Shown: piece after piece, positions 24,957 to 36,865 of the stretch
How the letters are laid out: the number at the start of each line of letters is the position of its first letter
Numbering within the stretch: the stretch's first letter is position 1
Assembly: GCF_040605635.1 (NCBI RefSeq)
Contig: NZ_JBEXDG010000027.1
Location: 1 to 64,000 of the forward strand
Direction of reading: 5' to 3'
Length of the DNA: 64,000 nucleotides
Source: Dactylosporangium sp040605635
Lineage (GTDB): Bacteria; Actinomycetota; Actinomycetes; Mycobacteriales; Micromonosporaceae
The notes under the pieces: model-generated
Seen by the model: the letters and a program-made list of their open reading frames with translations, nothing else
Told to the model about the DNA's origin: nothing
Databases searched by the model: none
Made by a program: the position numbers and the translations under genes

Positions 24957-25076
24957 CGGGATGGCGGCGCACAGCCACCGGGATGCCACGCGCATGCGTG
25001 GAGGCTGCCGCGCCGAGCCGGCAGTGCGGCGCGGAGCGGCGCATTGGGGGTCCGGGGTGAGAATCCCCCGGCGGGA

Positions 25077-25095
25077 CCCACCGCGAAGCGGTGGG
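25077..25095. terminator. Hairpin in the gap between convergent helicase and GGDEF genes
   Basis: CCCACCGC-GAA-GCGGTGGG forms an 8-bp stem with a GAA loop. The rest of 24885-25140 is GC-rich simple sequence without a supportable gene. Confidence 0.4.
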
Positions 25096-25140
25096 GCAGC
25101 GAGCCATCGCCGAAGGCGACCGGCGGGTGACAGTGGTTAG

Positions 25141-27162
25141 TTAAGCGAAGCTCAGACGAGAGACAGTGCGTTTGGCTTCGTACATGGCGGTGTCGGCGCG
25201 GTGCAGGACGTGCTGGGGTTCTTCGCCCGGGGTGAAGCGGGTGCCGCCGACGCTGGCGCGGGCGGCGATCGTCGTGCCGCCGCGGACCGCGATCGGCTCC
25301 GTGAACGCGACCCTGATCCGCTCCGCCAGGTCCGGTACGCCGCCCGCGCCCAGGGCGCCGTGGGTGAGCACGACGAACTCGTCGCCGCCGAGGCGGGCCA
25401 CGAGGTCGCCGGTGCGGACGCAGGCGCCGAGGCGGCCAGCGACGGCGGTGAGCAGTTCGTCGCCGGCGGCGTGGCCGAGGGTGTCGTTGACGGTCTTGAA
25501 GCCGTCGAGGTCGATGAACAGCACGGCGCCCTCGCCGGCGGACAGGGCGGTGTCGAGCGCGGCCATGAAGGCGCGGCGGTTGGCCAGGCCGGTGAGCGCG
25601 TCGACGTGCGCCAGGCGCCACGTCTCTTCGAGCAGCTCGCAGGTGCGCAGGGCGGTCGCGGCCTGGTCGGCGACGCCCGCCATCCGGTTGATGATCTCGC
25701 GGGCCCGGGTGGTGCCCTGCGCGGTGTCGTACGCGGCGACCAGGATGCCGAACGGGTGGTCCGGCAGCGCTATGTCCACGATGATCATCATGTCGTGGCC
25801 GAAGGCGTCGAGCATCGCGAGGATGAACGGCTCCGTGGTGGTGCGGTCGTACACGCGCGGCTGGCCGGAGTTGGCGCGGAAGCGGGCGAAGAGGTCGGTG
25901 TCCTCCGGGGAGACCGTGAGGTTCTGCGCCTTGCGCAGCCGGCTGTCGCTGGCTCCCGAGTTGGCGACCATGCGCAGCTTGCCCTGTTGATGCAGCAGCA
26001 CCGTGGCCGAATCCGCGCCCATGACCGACCGCACGGCCTCGGCGGTCACCTCGGCCACCTCGGTCGCGGTCCGGGCCAGGGTCAGTTTGCGGGCCAGCGC
26101 GAGCAGGCTCTCCGCGGTCCGCTGCCGCTCCGCGGCGGTTTCGAGGGCCGACAGCGCGTCGAGTGCGACGGCGGCGAGGTTCGCGTAGGCGTCGAGCATC
26201 CGCCGCTCGGCGTCGAAGAAGTCCTCGCAGAAGGCGACGAGATAGCCGTAGTACCGGTTGGGTGAGGCGATGTCGGCGACGAGCGTGCCGGCGAAGCTGG
26301 TCGGCGGCGCGTCGGTGAGCACCGCGATCTCCGCCTCGGTGAGCCCGTAGCCGTGCACCCGGCGGGGCTGGTCCGGCGCGGGGGAGGCGACGAGCAGGAA
26401 GGCCTGGGCGTTGACCGCGTACCCGGCCCGGTCGGCGACGACGGCGAGGGCCCGCTCGGGCCGCTCGGCGGCGACGAGCTCGGCGACGGTGCGCTGCAGC
26501 AGCTCCATCCGCCCGGCGAGGATGTCGTCGGAGCTGTCGTCGGCGGCCCGTCGCCGGCCCGGCCACAGCCACGACAGCAGCCGCCGCTGCCGCCAGCGGA
26601 CGGTGTAGACGCACGCCTCGGCGCCCTCGACCTGGCAGACGTCGTGGGTGACGGTGGCGGCCGGCAGCCCGAAGAGTGCCGGCAGCTGGGTCAGCAGCCC
26701 GCGGGTGTAGTCGCAGTCGAAGCGGCTCGGCTGGTAGCCCGCGCGCAGCCGGTACCGCACCCGCGCCGTCCCGTGGCCGGTGGACAGCGTGGACATGTCG
26801 GCGGTGGCGTTGAACTTGGCGCTGGTGGTCGCGATGAGCCGGATCAGCTGGGTCGGCCCGCCGAGCAGCAGCAGGCCGAGCCGCAGCGGCGTGTTCACGG
26901 AGTACGACAGGATGCTCTGCCCGACGTGCAGCCCGACGGACTCGTCGCCGAGCGTCTGCGCGGCGGCCGCGAACACGTTGATCTTCGTTTCGAAGGACCA
27001 CCAGCGGCGGGGGTCGTCGTACGCCTCGGCCGGCTCGTGTTCGCCGGCGAGGTTGAGCATGTGCGTGACCGCGCTGTCACCGCCCCTGGCACGCACATAT
27101 CGCACAATGGCGCGCAGGGTGACACCGGCCGTCTCGCGGATCTGTTCCTGCGGCTGTTTCAT
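25141..27162 (-). CDS. GGDEF diguanylate cyclase with sensor domains
   Basis: A 673-residue soluble protein. The C-terminal GGDEF domain starts at DALTGLANRRAF; its signature GGDEF is intact, so cyclic-di-GMP synthesis is predicted, and RTGD, placed five residues before GGDEF, is a product-inhibition I-site (R-x-x-D). The middle region (about 245-480) resembles GAF-type sensor folds. The N-terminal 190 residues, ending in CQVEGAEACVYTVRW, look like a ligand-sensing module with a Cys pair; I cannot name it. ATG 27162 is chosen over 27183 because GGAGG lies 4 bases upstream. No transmembrane segment is seen. Confidence 0.88.
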   Translation of the reverse strand: MKQPQEQIRETAGVTLRAIVRYVRARGGDSAVTHMLNLAGEHEPAEAYDDPRRWWSFETKINVFAAAAQTLGDESVGLHVGQSILSYSVNTPLRLGLLLLGGPTQLIRLIATTSAKFNATADMSTLSTGHGTARVRYRLRAGYQPSRFDCDYTRGLLTQLPALFGLPAATVTHDVCQVEGAEACVYTVRWRQRRLLSWLWPGRRRAADDSSDDILAGRMELLQRTVAELVAAERPERALAVVADRAGYAVNAQAFLLVASPAPDQPRRVHGYGLTEAEIAVLTDAPPTSFAGTLVADIASPNRYYGYLVAFCEDFFDAERRMLDAYANLAAVALDALSALETAAERQRTAESLLALARKLTLARTATEVAEVTAEAVRSVMGADSATVLLHQQGKLRMVANSGASDSRLRKAQNLTVSPEDTDLFARFRANSGQPRVYDRTTTEPFILAMLDAFGHDMMIIVDIALPDHPFGILVAAYDTAQGTTRAREIINRMAGVADQAATALRTCELLEETWRLAHVDALTGLANRRAFMAALDTALSAGEGAVLFIDLDGFKTVNDTLGHAAGDELLTAVAGRLGACVRTGDLVARLGGDEFVVLTHGALGAGGVPDLAERIRVAFTEPIAVRGGTTIAARASVGGTRFTPGEEPQHVLHRADTAMYEAKRTVSRLSFA

Positions 27163-27241
27163 GGCGCCTCCGGTGCTCGACATCGGCGCGGTGCGGGTCC
27201 TGCTGAGATGTTCGGGCCATTGACGGGGTAAGACTGCTCAC

Positions 27242-27670
27242 ATGAGTGGTGAGGCGGAGCGGGGAGAGCCGGAAGAACGGGAAGAGCCGCTGGTCGTGGT
27301 CGACGGCGCGAACGTCGTCGGCTCCGTGCCCGACGGCTGGTGGCGGGACCGGCGCGGGGCCGCGACCCGGCTGCGGGACGCGCTCGCCGCACGGGCCGCC
27401 GCGACGCTGCCCGTGCGGCTGCTCGGTGCGGTCACCCTGGTGGTGGAGGGCGCCGCCCGTGGCGTGCCGCCGGTCGCGGGTGTGCACGTCGAGGACGCCC
27501 CGCGATCCGGTGACGACCACATCGTCGCGCTCGTCGCCGACAATGTCGGCCGCCGGCCGGTTGTCGTGGTCACATCCGACCGGGAGCTCCGCGAACGGGT
27601 GCGCGAGCTCGGTGCGAGTATTGTCAGCACCGGCGAGTTGCGCGCGTCGATCCCATATGATGGGCGATGA
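27242..27670 (+). CDS. NYN/PIN-like ribonuclease domain protein
   Basis: A 142-residue protein with the NYN/PIN-fold layout: VVVDGANVVGSVPDGWW near residue 20, SGDDHIVALVADN near 90 and VVVTSDRELRERVRELGA near 112, supplying the clustered Asp residues of a metal-dependent RNase. It probably processes or degrades structured RNA. The acidic N-terminal tail (GEAERGEPEEREEP) is not part of the fold. Divergent from the GGDEF gene across 79 bases. Partners are not evident. Confidence 0.78.
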   Translation: MSGEAERGEPEEREEPLVVVDGANVVGSVPDGWWRDRRGAATRLRDALAARAAATLPVRLLGAVTLVVEGAARGVPPVAGVHVEDAPRSGDDHIVALVADNVGRRPVVVVTSDRELRERVRELGASIVSTGELRASIPYDGR

Positions 27671-28056
27671 GATTCTATCTAGTGGATAGGATTTGTTGGC
27701 AACATGTGCGCACCTCGGCATGGGTCAAGTGTCCCTCAAGACCCACTGCGTCCCACCATGCGGGAAGAGATTGACCCGTCGCCGTACGGTGACAAAGCTG
27801 GACTCGTAGACGTGTCGTGAATGGCCGGTGAATGTCGGCCGAAAACATCAGACAAATTGTCATCGATCAATTCTGTGCGGCAGGTTACAGCTCTGTCGCA
27901 CGGCGTGACGATGCTGGTAAGGTCGGTCCCATGTGCCATGAGGTACACGTTGACCCGGCGTGGGTCTCACGACGTGCACACCATTTCGACGGCCTTTGTC
28001 GAGCGACTGATCGTTGATTCGGCGTCATTGCAAAGGCTTTTCGAGAGGAAATGAAA
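27671..28056. other. AT-rich intergenic region upstream of winged-helix gene
   Basis: About 390 bases, clearly less GC-rich than the surroundings. CTATC-TAGTG-GATAG near the left edge could end the NYN transcript. The remainder probably holds the promoter and regulatory sequence of the winged-helix gene. No coding frame with convincing codon use is seen. Confidence 0.5.
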
Positions 28057-28728
28057 ATGGCCATTTCGGTCATCGGCGCTCCCGAGGTTGCGCCATCGGT
28101 GGTCACCATCACCGTGCACATCACCCTCAACGGTGACGAGCTCCCACCGGAGGCGTCCCGCCTGATCAGCGACCTTGAGGCGCTCGCCGCCAGCCAGGCC
28201 AAGCAGCAGATCCAGCAGCCGATCCAGCCGTCGATCCAGCGGGGGTCGCAGACCCCGGCACCCCTGCAGCGCGCGGCCGCCCCGGCGCACACGCTGCAGC
28301 ACGGGCCGTCCCAGCACACCGGGCGCAACCTGCGCCTGGTCGAGACCACCGACACCGGCGCCGGCCCGGCGGCCGACACCACCCGGGTCAAGCGCATCGG
28401 CGCGGCCGCCCCGGACTCCCCGTCGCTGTATCTGTGCACCGGGTCCCGGCTCGTCCTGCGCGACGGCGCGCCCGTGCCGCTGACCCGCCGGGAATATGAC
28501 CTGTTCCTGTTCCTGTGCGAGCACCCGCGCCGGGTGTTCAGCCGGGCGCAGCTGCTGCGCCAGGTCTGGGGCTATGACATGGTCGGCACCGAGCGGACCG
28601 TCGACGTCCACGTGCGGCGCCTGCGGGTCAAGCTCGGTGAGGCGGCACGGATCATCGCCACGGTCCGCGGCGTCGGCTATCGTCTCGACGATGACGCCGC
28701 CGTCCAGGTTGTCGTTCGCGAGGACTGA
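28057..28728 (+). CDS. OmpR/PhoB-type winged-helix regulator without receiver domain
   Basis: A 223-residue DNA-binding protein. The C-terminal 95 residues form the OmpR/PhoB winged helix (LTRREYDLFLFLCEHPRRVFS, then VDVHVRRLRVKLGE and ATVRGVGYRLD). No phospho-acceptor receiver precedes it. Instead there is a short N-terminal beta-like segment (VVTITVHITLNGDEL), a Gln-rich stretch (QQIQQPIQPSIQ) and an Ala/Pro-rich linker. Orphan regulators like this occur widely in actinomycetes; control must be by abundance, a partner or an unusual modification. GAGAGG lies 8 bases before ATG 28057 (ATG 28051 is too close). It overlaps the next gene by 38 bases. Confidence 0.85.
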   Translation: MAISVIGAPEVAPSVVTITVHITLNGDELPPEASRLISDLEALAASQAKQQIQQPIQPSIQRGSQTPAPLQRAAAPAHTLQHGPSQHTGRNLRLVETTDTGAGPAADTTRVKRIGAAAPDSPSLYLCTGSRLVLRDGAPVPLTRREYDLFLFLCEHPRRVFSRAQLLRQVWGYDMVGTERTVDVHVRRLRVKLGEAARIIATVRGVGYRLDDDAAVQVVVRED

Positions 28729-30574
28729 TCCCCGGATCCCCGCCCCGCTGCTGAGCACCGCCGCGGGGATCCTGCTGCTGGTCGACCTGCTCCGGGTCTG
28801 GCTCCCGTCGATCATCACGATCTTCGGGCAGGCCGCCTCGACGCCGGCCGAGCTCATGGGCGCCTTCGCGCTGCTGTGGTTCGTCCTGCCGTTCGCGGTG
28901 GTGCCGCTCGCCGCCCGGTGGGACGCGCGCAAGGTCGCGTTCGCCGGGGCCGCCGGGCTCGCCGCCGCCCGCTTCGCGCTGCTGTTCGTCCATGGTGGAC
29001 AGCCGCAGCTCTACGTCGCCTCCGCCGGCCTGCTCGCCGGCCTGTCCTGGCTCGCGGCGACGGCCGTGCGGGGCGGCCCCGCGTCGACCGGCGTCCCCCT
29101 CGGCCTCGCCGCCGCGGCGCTCCAGCACGCCGCGTTGCGCACGGTCGACCTGACCTGGCAGTCGCGGTGGTGGGCCGCGCCGGTCGTCGCCGTCGAGTGT
29201 CTGCTGCTGCTGGTGTACCAGTGGCGCACGGCACCCGGACGGACCTCGGCGGCGGCGTGGTTCCTGGTCGGCCCGGCGACCCTGCTCGCGGGCATGTTCG
29301 CCGTCTCCCCGGCGGTCGCGACCGTCGCGCTGTCCTACCGCTTCGAGCCCGTCGCGACGACCGCCCCGCCCGCGGCGCCGGAGCTGCTGCTCGGCCTGGC
29401 CGTCGCCGGGTTCCTCGCCGGGGCCACCGGCCGGCTCTCCGGCCGCTTCGACCGGATCGTCGCCGCGGTGCTGATCGTGGCCGCGGCGGCCGGGTTCGGC
29501 CTGTTCGGCGCCGGCGGGCTGCTCCTCGCGCTGCTGCTCGGCTGCGGCGCCCTCGGCCGGGCCTTCCGCGCCGCCGGGGCCGACGCGCCGCCGGAGGCCG
29601 ACGCCGGCCGGGGTGCCCGGTCCGGGTACGCCGCCGTCGCCGGGATGGTCGTGTTCGCGATCGCCGCCATCGCCTACTACTCGGCGTACGACCTCGGCTA
29701 CCCGAACCAGTGGGTGCCGGTCGCGGTCTCGCTCGCCCCGGCGTGGGTCCTGCTGCGGTCCGGCACCGGCGCGCCCGCGACCGGACTCACCTGGCGCTCA
29801 GGGCTCGCGACGCTCGCGGTGTGCCTCCTGGTGCCGCTGCTCGGGGTCACGACCACGCCGGCGGTCGCGGCGCACGACGCGCCCGACCGGGGGCTCCGCC
29901 TCGTCGCGTACAACATCCGCATGGGCTTCGGGCTCGACGGCACCTACCAGCCGCGCGCCGCGGCCCGCGCGATCGCGGCGGCCGACCCCGACGTCGTGGT
30001 CCTGTCCGAAGTGGACCGGGCCTGGCTGCTCAACGGCGGCCACGACGACCTGCGGGTCCTCGCCGCCGAGCTCGGGATGCGGTCCTGGTTCGCCCCCGCC
30101 GCCGACGCCGTCTGGGGCGACGCGGTGCTGACGAACCTGCCCGTCGGCGCGGTCGAGACGGTCGCGCTGTCCGCCGTCGGCGCGCCGACCGGCGCCCAGG
30201 CCCTGGGTGTCGTCGTGCGGTTCGGTGGGCGGGAGATCGCGGTCGTGTCCACGCACATCCAGCCGCCGCCGGACGCCGAGCCCCTGGTCCAGGTGGGGGA
30301 GATCGCGGCGTTCGCGACCCGGTTCGGCGCGGGCCGGCCGACGTTCATCGCCGGTGACCTCAACATCGAGCCGGGTGACGCGTCGATGCGGGCGTTCGCC
30401 GGCGCCGGGTACGCCGACGGGTTCGCGGCGTTCCGCCCGGTCCGCACGTTCCCCGCCGACGCGCCCGTCAAGCAGATCGACCACGTCCTGGTCAGAGGCC
30501 TCACCTGCGCCGATGTCAGCGTCGGTACCGCAGTCACGTCGGACCATGCGTTGGTCGTCACAACATTGCGGTGA
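28691..30574 (+). CDS. Membrane-anchored endonuclease/exonuclease/phosphatase-family hydrolase
   Basis: A 627-residue protein: about ten hydrophobic helices (residues 15-390) followed by an EEP-fold catalytic domain. The latter keeps Asn (VAYNIRMG), Glu (VVLSEVD), His (VVSTHIQ), the GDLN motif, Asp (KQIDHVL) and the terminal SDHALV, so phosphodiesterase activity is likely. The domain would probably face outside the membrane; possible substrates include phospholipids or nucleic acids. ATG 28691 lies within the end of the upstream regulator gene. A TTG at 28709 is another candidate start. Confidence 0.8.
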   Translation: MTPPSRLSFARTDPRIPAPLLSTAAGILLLVDLLRVWLPSIITIFGQAASTPAELMGAFALLWFVLPFAVVPLAARWDARKVAFAGAAGLAAARFALLFVHGGQPQLYVASAGLLAGLSWLAATAVRGGPASTGVPLGLAAAALQHAALRTVDLTWQSRWWAAPVVAVECLLLLVYQWRTAPGRTSAAAWFLVGPATLLAGMFAVSPAVATVALSYRFEPVATTAPPAAPELLLGLAVAGFLAGATGRLSGRFDRIVAAVLIVAAAAGFGLFGAGGLLLALLLGCGALGRAFRAAGADAPPEADAGRGARSGYAAVAGMVVFAIAAIAYYSAYDLGYPNQWVPVAVSLAPAWVLLRSGTGAPATGLTWRSGLATLAVCLLVPLLGVTTTPAVAAHDAPDRGLRLVAYNIRMGFGLDGTYQPRAAARAIAAADPDVVVLSEVDRAWLLNGGHDDLRVLAAELGMRSWFAPAADAVWGDAVLTNLPVGAVETVALSAVGAPTGAQALGVVVRFGGREIAVVSTHIQPPPDAEPLVQVGEIAAFATRFGAGRPTFIAGDLNIEPGDASMRAFAGAGYADGFAAFRPVRTFPADAPVKQIDHVLVRGLTCADVSVGTAVTSDHALVVTTLR

Positions 30575-30626
30575 TTGAGCGGCCCCTCGGGTGGGCAACC
30601 TGACGCTCAGAGAGAAAGGGGCAGCG

Positions 30627-30950
30627 ATGAGCGTCACACATGCGAACGGGAGCAAGACCGGCGGCTGGGCAACCGACACGGCCACCGATACTCGCGAGGA
30701 CCTTGGCGACAAGGTCGGCACGATGTCCGCCAAGACCAAGCAGCGCGCGGCCGAACTGGCCGAGCAGGGCAAGGACGTGGCACGTCGTCGGCCCGTCCCG
30801 CTGGTGACCGCCGCCGCGGCCGGAGTCGCCACCGTGATCGTCGCGGTGGTCACGGTCGTGCGGAGCCGCCGGAAGCCGACGCCGCGTCAGCGGGCCGTCA
30901 ACGCCTGGCGGAGCACCAGCAAGAGCGTGAGGAAACGGGTCAAGCGGTAA
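30627..30950 (+). CDS. Small single-pass membrane protein
   Basis: A 107-residue protein of unknown function. The N-terminal 45 residues are polar with an amphipathic stretch (TKQRAAELAEQGKDVA), then one transmembrane segment (VPLVTAAAAGVATVIVAVVTVV, about 57-78) and a strongly basic tail (RSRRKPTPRQRA to KRVKR). Such tails often contact acidic phospholipids or nucleic acid. AAAGGGG precedes ATG 30627; the open frame's earlier start at 30591 lacks a site. A strong terminator follows. Confidence 0.75.
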   Translation: MSVTHANGSKTGGWATDTATDTREDLGDKVGTMSAKTKQRAAELAEQGKDVARRRPVPLVTAAAAGVATVIVAVVTVVRSRRKPTPRQRAVNAWRSTSKSVRKRVKR

Positions 30951-30963
30951 CCTCCTCTCCCAC

Positions 30964-31003
30964 AGCTGCGCCCCGTACCGGTCCTCCGGTGCGGGGCGCA
31001 GCT
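30964..31003. terminator. Bidirectional terminator
   Basis: Perfect 12-bp arms AGCTGCGCCCCG (30964-30975) and CGGGGCGCAGCT (30992-31003) with an inner ACCGG/CCGGT pair. It fills the gap between convergent genes. Confidence 0.75.
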
Positions 31004-31792
31004 TCATTGCGCGGCCATCCGGTATGCCGCCAGCTGGGTGGCCTGGGCGACGACCCGGTCCTGCGAGTCCCAGATCTCGCAGACCTGGTCGACGAGGTGC
31101 TCCGTCAGCAGCCGCGCCCGCTGGCGGACCCGCAGCGGACCGGGGGAGGGCACCGCCCGGACGTACACGGTGAGTTCGAGGGTCGGCGTCCAGCCGTTGC
31201 CGCCGAGGGTGAACGTGGCGGGCGGGAACGCGTCCGCGGCGAACAGCAGCGACACCGGATCCCAGCCGGCGCCGTCCGGCAGCCGCAGCCAGCCGCGCAG
31301 CTCACCGGGCGGGTCACCGACCGCCTGCCAGTCGATGCGTTGCTCGAACTGGTCCAACATGTCGATCCGCAGATCCGTGCCGGGCGCCTTCGACGGCGTC
31401 GGCAGCAGGTCCTGCTCGGCGGCGACCGGCGGGGCGGCGGCGTCGACCCAGCGCGGATCGCCCGCCGCGTCGAGCACGCCGAGCGTGAACAGCGCCTCGA
31501 CACACGTGCGGTCCTTCTGACTCAGCCGCGCCCGCACCTGGCTCGCGGACCGGCCGGTGCGCAGCACCTCGACGGCGATCGAAACCGGCCCGGCGTCCGG
31601 CGGCGACAGGTAGACGGCGCTCGCCGACAGCGGATCCGGGTGTGTGCCGGCCGCCTCGACCGCCGCCCGGGCGAGGATCGCCAGGAGATAGCCGCCGTTG
31701 GGCTTCCCGCCGACGGTCCACAGTGGATCGAGCTCGGCCTCGAAGCCGTCGCCGATCTGCCGGACCCGCGTCGCCTCGCTGAACGCTGCCAC
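31004..31792 (-). CDS. TesB-like acyl-CoA thioesterase family protein
   Basis: A 262-residue double-hotdog protein of the acyl-CoA thioesterase type. The first hotdog has GGKPNGGYLLAILARAA (near 30) and SASAVYLSPPDAGPVSIAVEVLRTGR; the second contains GGNGWTPTLELTVYVRAVP and EIWDSQDRVVAQATQLAAYR near the end. It probably hydrolyses acyl-CoA in fatty-acid turnover; chain-length preference cannot be told. AAGGAGG lies 5 bases before GTG 31792. It diverges from the CorA gene with only 29 bases between starts. Confidence 0.8.
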   Translation of the reverse strand: MAAFSEATRVRQIGDGFEAELDPLWTVGGKPNGGYLLAILARAAVEAAGTHPDPLSASAVYLSPPDAGPVSIAVEVLRTGRSASQVRARLSQKDRTCVEALFTLGVLDAAGDPRWVDAAAPPVAAEQDLLPTPSKAPGTDLRIDMLDQFEQRIDWQAVGDPPGELRGWLRLPDGAGWDPVSLLFAADAFPPATFTLGGNGWTPTLELTVYVRAVPSPGPLRVRQRARLLTEHLVDQVCEIWDSQDRVVAQATQLAAYRMAAQ

Positions 31793-31821
31793 GCCTGCCT
31801 CCTTCTGGTTGGATGAGGCGC

Positions 31822-32783
31822 ATGGCGCGCACGCGGCTCTACCGCAACGGTGACCTGGTGGCCGAGGACTTCCCGCTCGACGATATCTCGGAGCACCTGC
31901 GAGCCGCTGACACAGTCGTGTGGCTGGATCTCGAGTCGCCGACGCCGCGGCAGTACGAGCAGGTGCAGGAGGAGTTCGGGCTGCACCAGCTGGCGATCGA
32001 GGACGCGTCGTCGCCCAGGGAGCGGCCGAAGCTCGGGCACTACCGGGGGCACCTGTTCCTCAGCGCGTACCAGGCCGGGTTCGACGGCCACGCCGGCGCT
32101 CTCGCCGTGCACCCGGTCGCGGCGTTCATCACGTCCCGCGCGCTGATCACCGTCCACGACGACGGGTTCGACATCGACGCCGTCGTCAAACGCTGGGACG
32201 ACACCGCCGAGCTGGCGGCGCACGGCGTCGCGTACCTGGTGCACGGAATGCTCGACGTCATCGTCGACGGGCACTTCGACGCGGTGCAGGAGCTCGACGA
32301 CGCCCTGGAGGCCCTCGAGGACCAGCTGTTCGAGGAGACCCCCATGGCGGTGCGGGCGGTGCAGCAGCGCAGCTTCCGGCTCCGCCGCAGCCTGAGCCAC
32401 CTGCGCAAGATCGTGCTGCCGATGCGCGAGGTGGTCAACGGCCTGATCCGGGCCAAGATCGTGGACGAGGAGACCGCCCCGTACTACCAGGACCTGTACG
32501 ACCACGTGCTGCGGGTCACCGAGTGGACGGAGAGCCTGCGCGACTTCGTCGCCACGATCCTCGAGTCGAACCTCGCGGTGCAGGGCAACCGGATGAACAA
32601 CATCATGAAGAAGGTCACCAGCTGGGCGGCCATCATCGCGGTTCCCACCGCTGTTACGGGTTACTACGGGCAGAATCTGCCGTTTCCCGGATTCGAGCAC
32701 CGTTCGGGCTTCGTGGTCTCCGCCGTGCTGATCGTGGCGCTGTCCGTGACGTTGTACCTCACCTTCAAACGCAAGGACTGGCT

Positions 32784-32787
<4 letters not shown>
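31822..32787 (+). CDS. CorA-family divalent cation transporter
   Basis: A 321-residue inner-membrane Mg2+/Co2+ channel. The N-terminal alpha/beta cytoplasmic domain leads to a long coiled helix (about 150-260) and two C-terminal transmembrane helices. The pore signature, usually GMN, reads YGQN (GYYGQNLPFPG), a variant seen in some actinobacterial CorA relatives. The C-terminus is basic (FKRKDWL) as usual. ATG 31822 is preferred over 31813 because GAGG lies 3 bases upstream and the homologous start fits. Its stop overlaps the lpdA ATG (ATGA). Confidence 0.88.
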
Positions 32788-34163
<1,376 letters not shown>

Positions 34164-34323
34164 TCGCTGTTTCCGGCTCCCCGGACCGCGCCCGCGGTTC
34201 CCGTGGGGGGTTCCCACCCCACACCCCCCCATGGTCCGCCGCGCGGCCAGCGCATTCCTAGTTTCCGGGACCGGCGGGACGGCGACAGGCCCGCCGGCGC
34301 CGGGGGTCGGTACCCTTCCAGGT

Positions 34324-35721
34324 ATGCGGCAGGAGTGGCACCACTTCACATACCCCGGTCCCGAGATCTCGCGCGTCGCCGTCGCCGGCAACTCCGAGGA
34401 CGACGAGGAGTTCGGGCTCGACCACTGGCGCACCCTGCCCCGGGCGCAGACCCCGCCGTGGCCCGACCAGCAGGCGGTCGACGAGGTCGGTCAGCTGCTG
34501 TCGTCGGTGCCGCCGATCGTCGCGCCCTACGAGGTCGACCAGCTGCGCGAGCGGCTCGCCCTCGTCGCCGACGGCAAGGCGTTCATGCTGCAGGGCGGCG
34601 ACTGCGCCGAGACGTTCGCCGACAACACCGAGGCGCACGTCCTGGCCAACGCGCGCACCCTGCTGCAGATGGCCGTCGTGCTCACCTATGGCGCGTCCCT
34701 GCCCGTCATCAAGCTCGGCCGCGTGGCCGGCCAGTTCACCAAGCCACGCTCCGCCGCCCTCGACTCGCTCGGCCTTCCGGCGTACCGCGGCGACATGATC
34801 AACTCGCTGGACCAGGACCCTCAGGCGCGCATCGCGGACCCGCAGCGGATGGTCCGGGCGTATGCCAACTCGTCCAGCGCGATGAACATGCTCCGCGCAT
34901 ACCTCGGCGGCGGCATGGGCGACCTGCACGCCGTCCACGACTGGAACAAGGGCTTCGTCGTCACCTCGCCGGCCGGTCAGCGCTACGAGGCGATCGCCCG
35001 CGAGATCGACCGCGCCCTGCGCTTCATGCAGGCCTGCGGCGTCAACGACGACGAGGCGCTGCGCACCGTCACCCTGTACTGCTCCCACGAGGCCCTCGCC
35101 CTGGAATACGAGCGGCCCCTGGCCCGCATCGCCGGCGGCCGTCCGTATGGGCTGTCCGGGCACTTCCTGTGGATCGGCGAGCGCACCCGCCAGATCGACG
35201 GCGCCCACGTCGACTTCATGTCGCGCATCGCCAACCCGATCGGCGTCAAGCTCGGCCCCACCACCGCGCCCGAGCAGGCCCTCGAGCTCTTCGAGAAGCT
35301 CAACCCCGACAACATCCCGGGCCGGCTCACGTTCGTCGCCCGCATGGGCAGCAACAAGGTCCGCGACGCGCTCCCGCCGATCGTGGAGAAGGTCACCGCC
35401 GCCGGCTGCCGCGTCGTCTGGCAGTGCGACCCCATGCACGGGAACACGCACGAGTCCTCCAACGGATACAAGACCCGGCACTTCGACCGGATCGTCGACG
35501 AGGTCCTCGGCTACTTCGAGGTCCACCGCGAGCTGGAGACCCACCCCGGCGGCCTGCACGTCGAGCTCACCGGCGAGGACGTCACCGAATGCCTCGGCGG
35601 CGCCCAGGCGATCGTCGACGAGGACCTCCCCGGCCGCTACGAGACCGCCTGTGACCCGCGGCTCAACACGCAGCAGTCCCTCGAACTGGCGTTCCTCGTC
35701 GCGGAGATGCTGCGTGGCTGA
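34324..35721 (+). CDS. aroG: Class II 3-deoxy-7-phosphoheptulonate synthase
   Basis: First step of the shikimate pathway, joining PEP and erythrose-4-phosphate. 465 residues, plant-type class II (AroAII). Key motifs: LQGGDCAETF with the metal-binding Cys, RVAGQFTKPRS for PEP, SGHFLWIGERTRQ, LGPTT, MHGNTHESSNGYKTRHFD and HVELTGEDVTECLGG. ATG 34324 begins the homologous N-terminus (MRQEWHHFTYPGPE); the frame is open to 34231 without homology. The orthologous Rv2178c in M. tuberculosis partners with chorismate mutase. The start of the next gene lies near or over its stop. Confidence 0.95.
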   Translation: MRQEWHHFTYPGPEISRVAVAGNSEDDEEFGLDHWRTLPRAQTPPWPDQQAVDEVGQLLSSVPPIVAPYEVDQLRERLALVADGKAFMLQGGDCAETFADNTEAHVLANARTLLQMAVVLTYGASLPVIKLGRVAGQFTKPRSAALDSLGLPAYRGDMINSLDQDPQARIADPQRMVRAYANSSSAMNMLRAYLGGGMGDLHAVHDWNKGFVVTSPAGQRYEAIAREIDRALRFMQACGVNDDEALRTVTLYCSHEALALEYERPLARIAGGRPYGLSGHFLWIGERTRQIDGAHVDFMSRIANPIGVKLGPTTAPEQALELFEKLNPDNIPGRLTFVARMGSNKVRDALPPIVEKVTAAGCRVVWQCDPMHGNTHESSNGYKTRHFDRIVDEVLGYFEVHRELETHPGGLHVELTGEDVTECLGGAQAIVDEDLPGRYETACDPRLNTQQSLELAFLVAEMLRG

Positions 35722-35737
35722 CGGTTCCACCGGCGCG

Positions 35738-35845
35738 GCGGCGGACCCGCGGTCCGCGTCAGGGGCGGCGGACCCGCAGACCGCGCCTGGGGTGGCGGGC
35801 CCACAGACCGCGTCAGGGGTGGCGGGCCCGCGGTCCGTGACTTCG
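35738..35845 (+). repeat. Four tandem 27-bp repeats upstream of the aldolase-like gene
   Basis: Units start at 35738, 35765, 35792 and 35819 and encode nine residues each in the frame of the following gene (AADPRSASG, AADPQTAPG, VAGPQTASG, VAGPRSVTS). A GTG at 35714 would add them as a 44-residue Pro/Ala-rich tail; if translation starts at 35846 they are untranslated. Confidence 0.75.
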
Positions 35846-36865
<1,020 letters not shown>
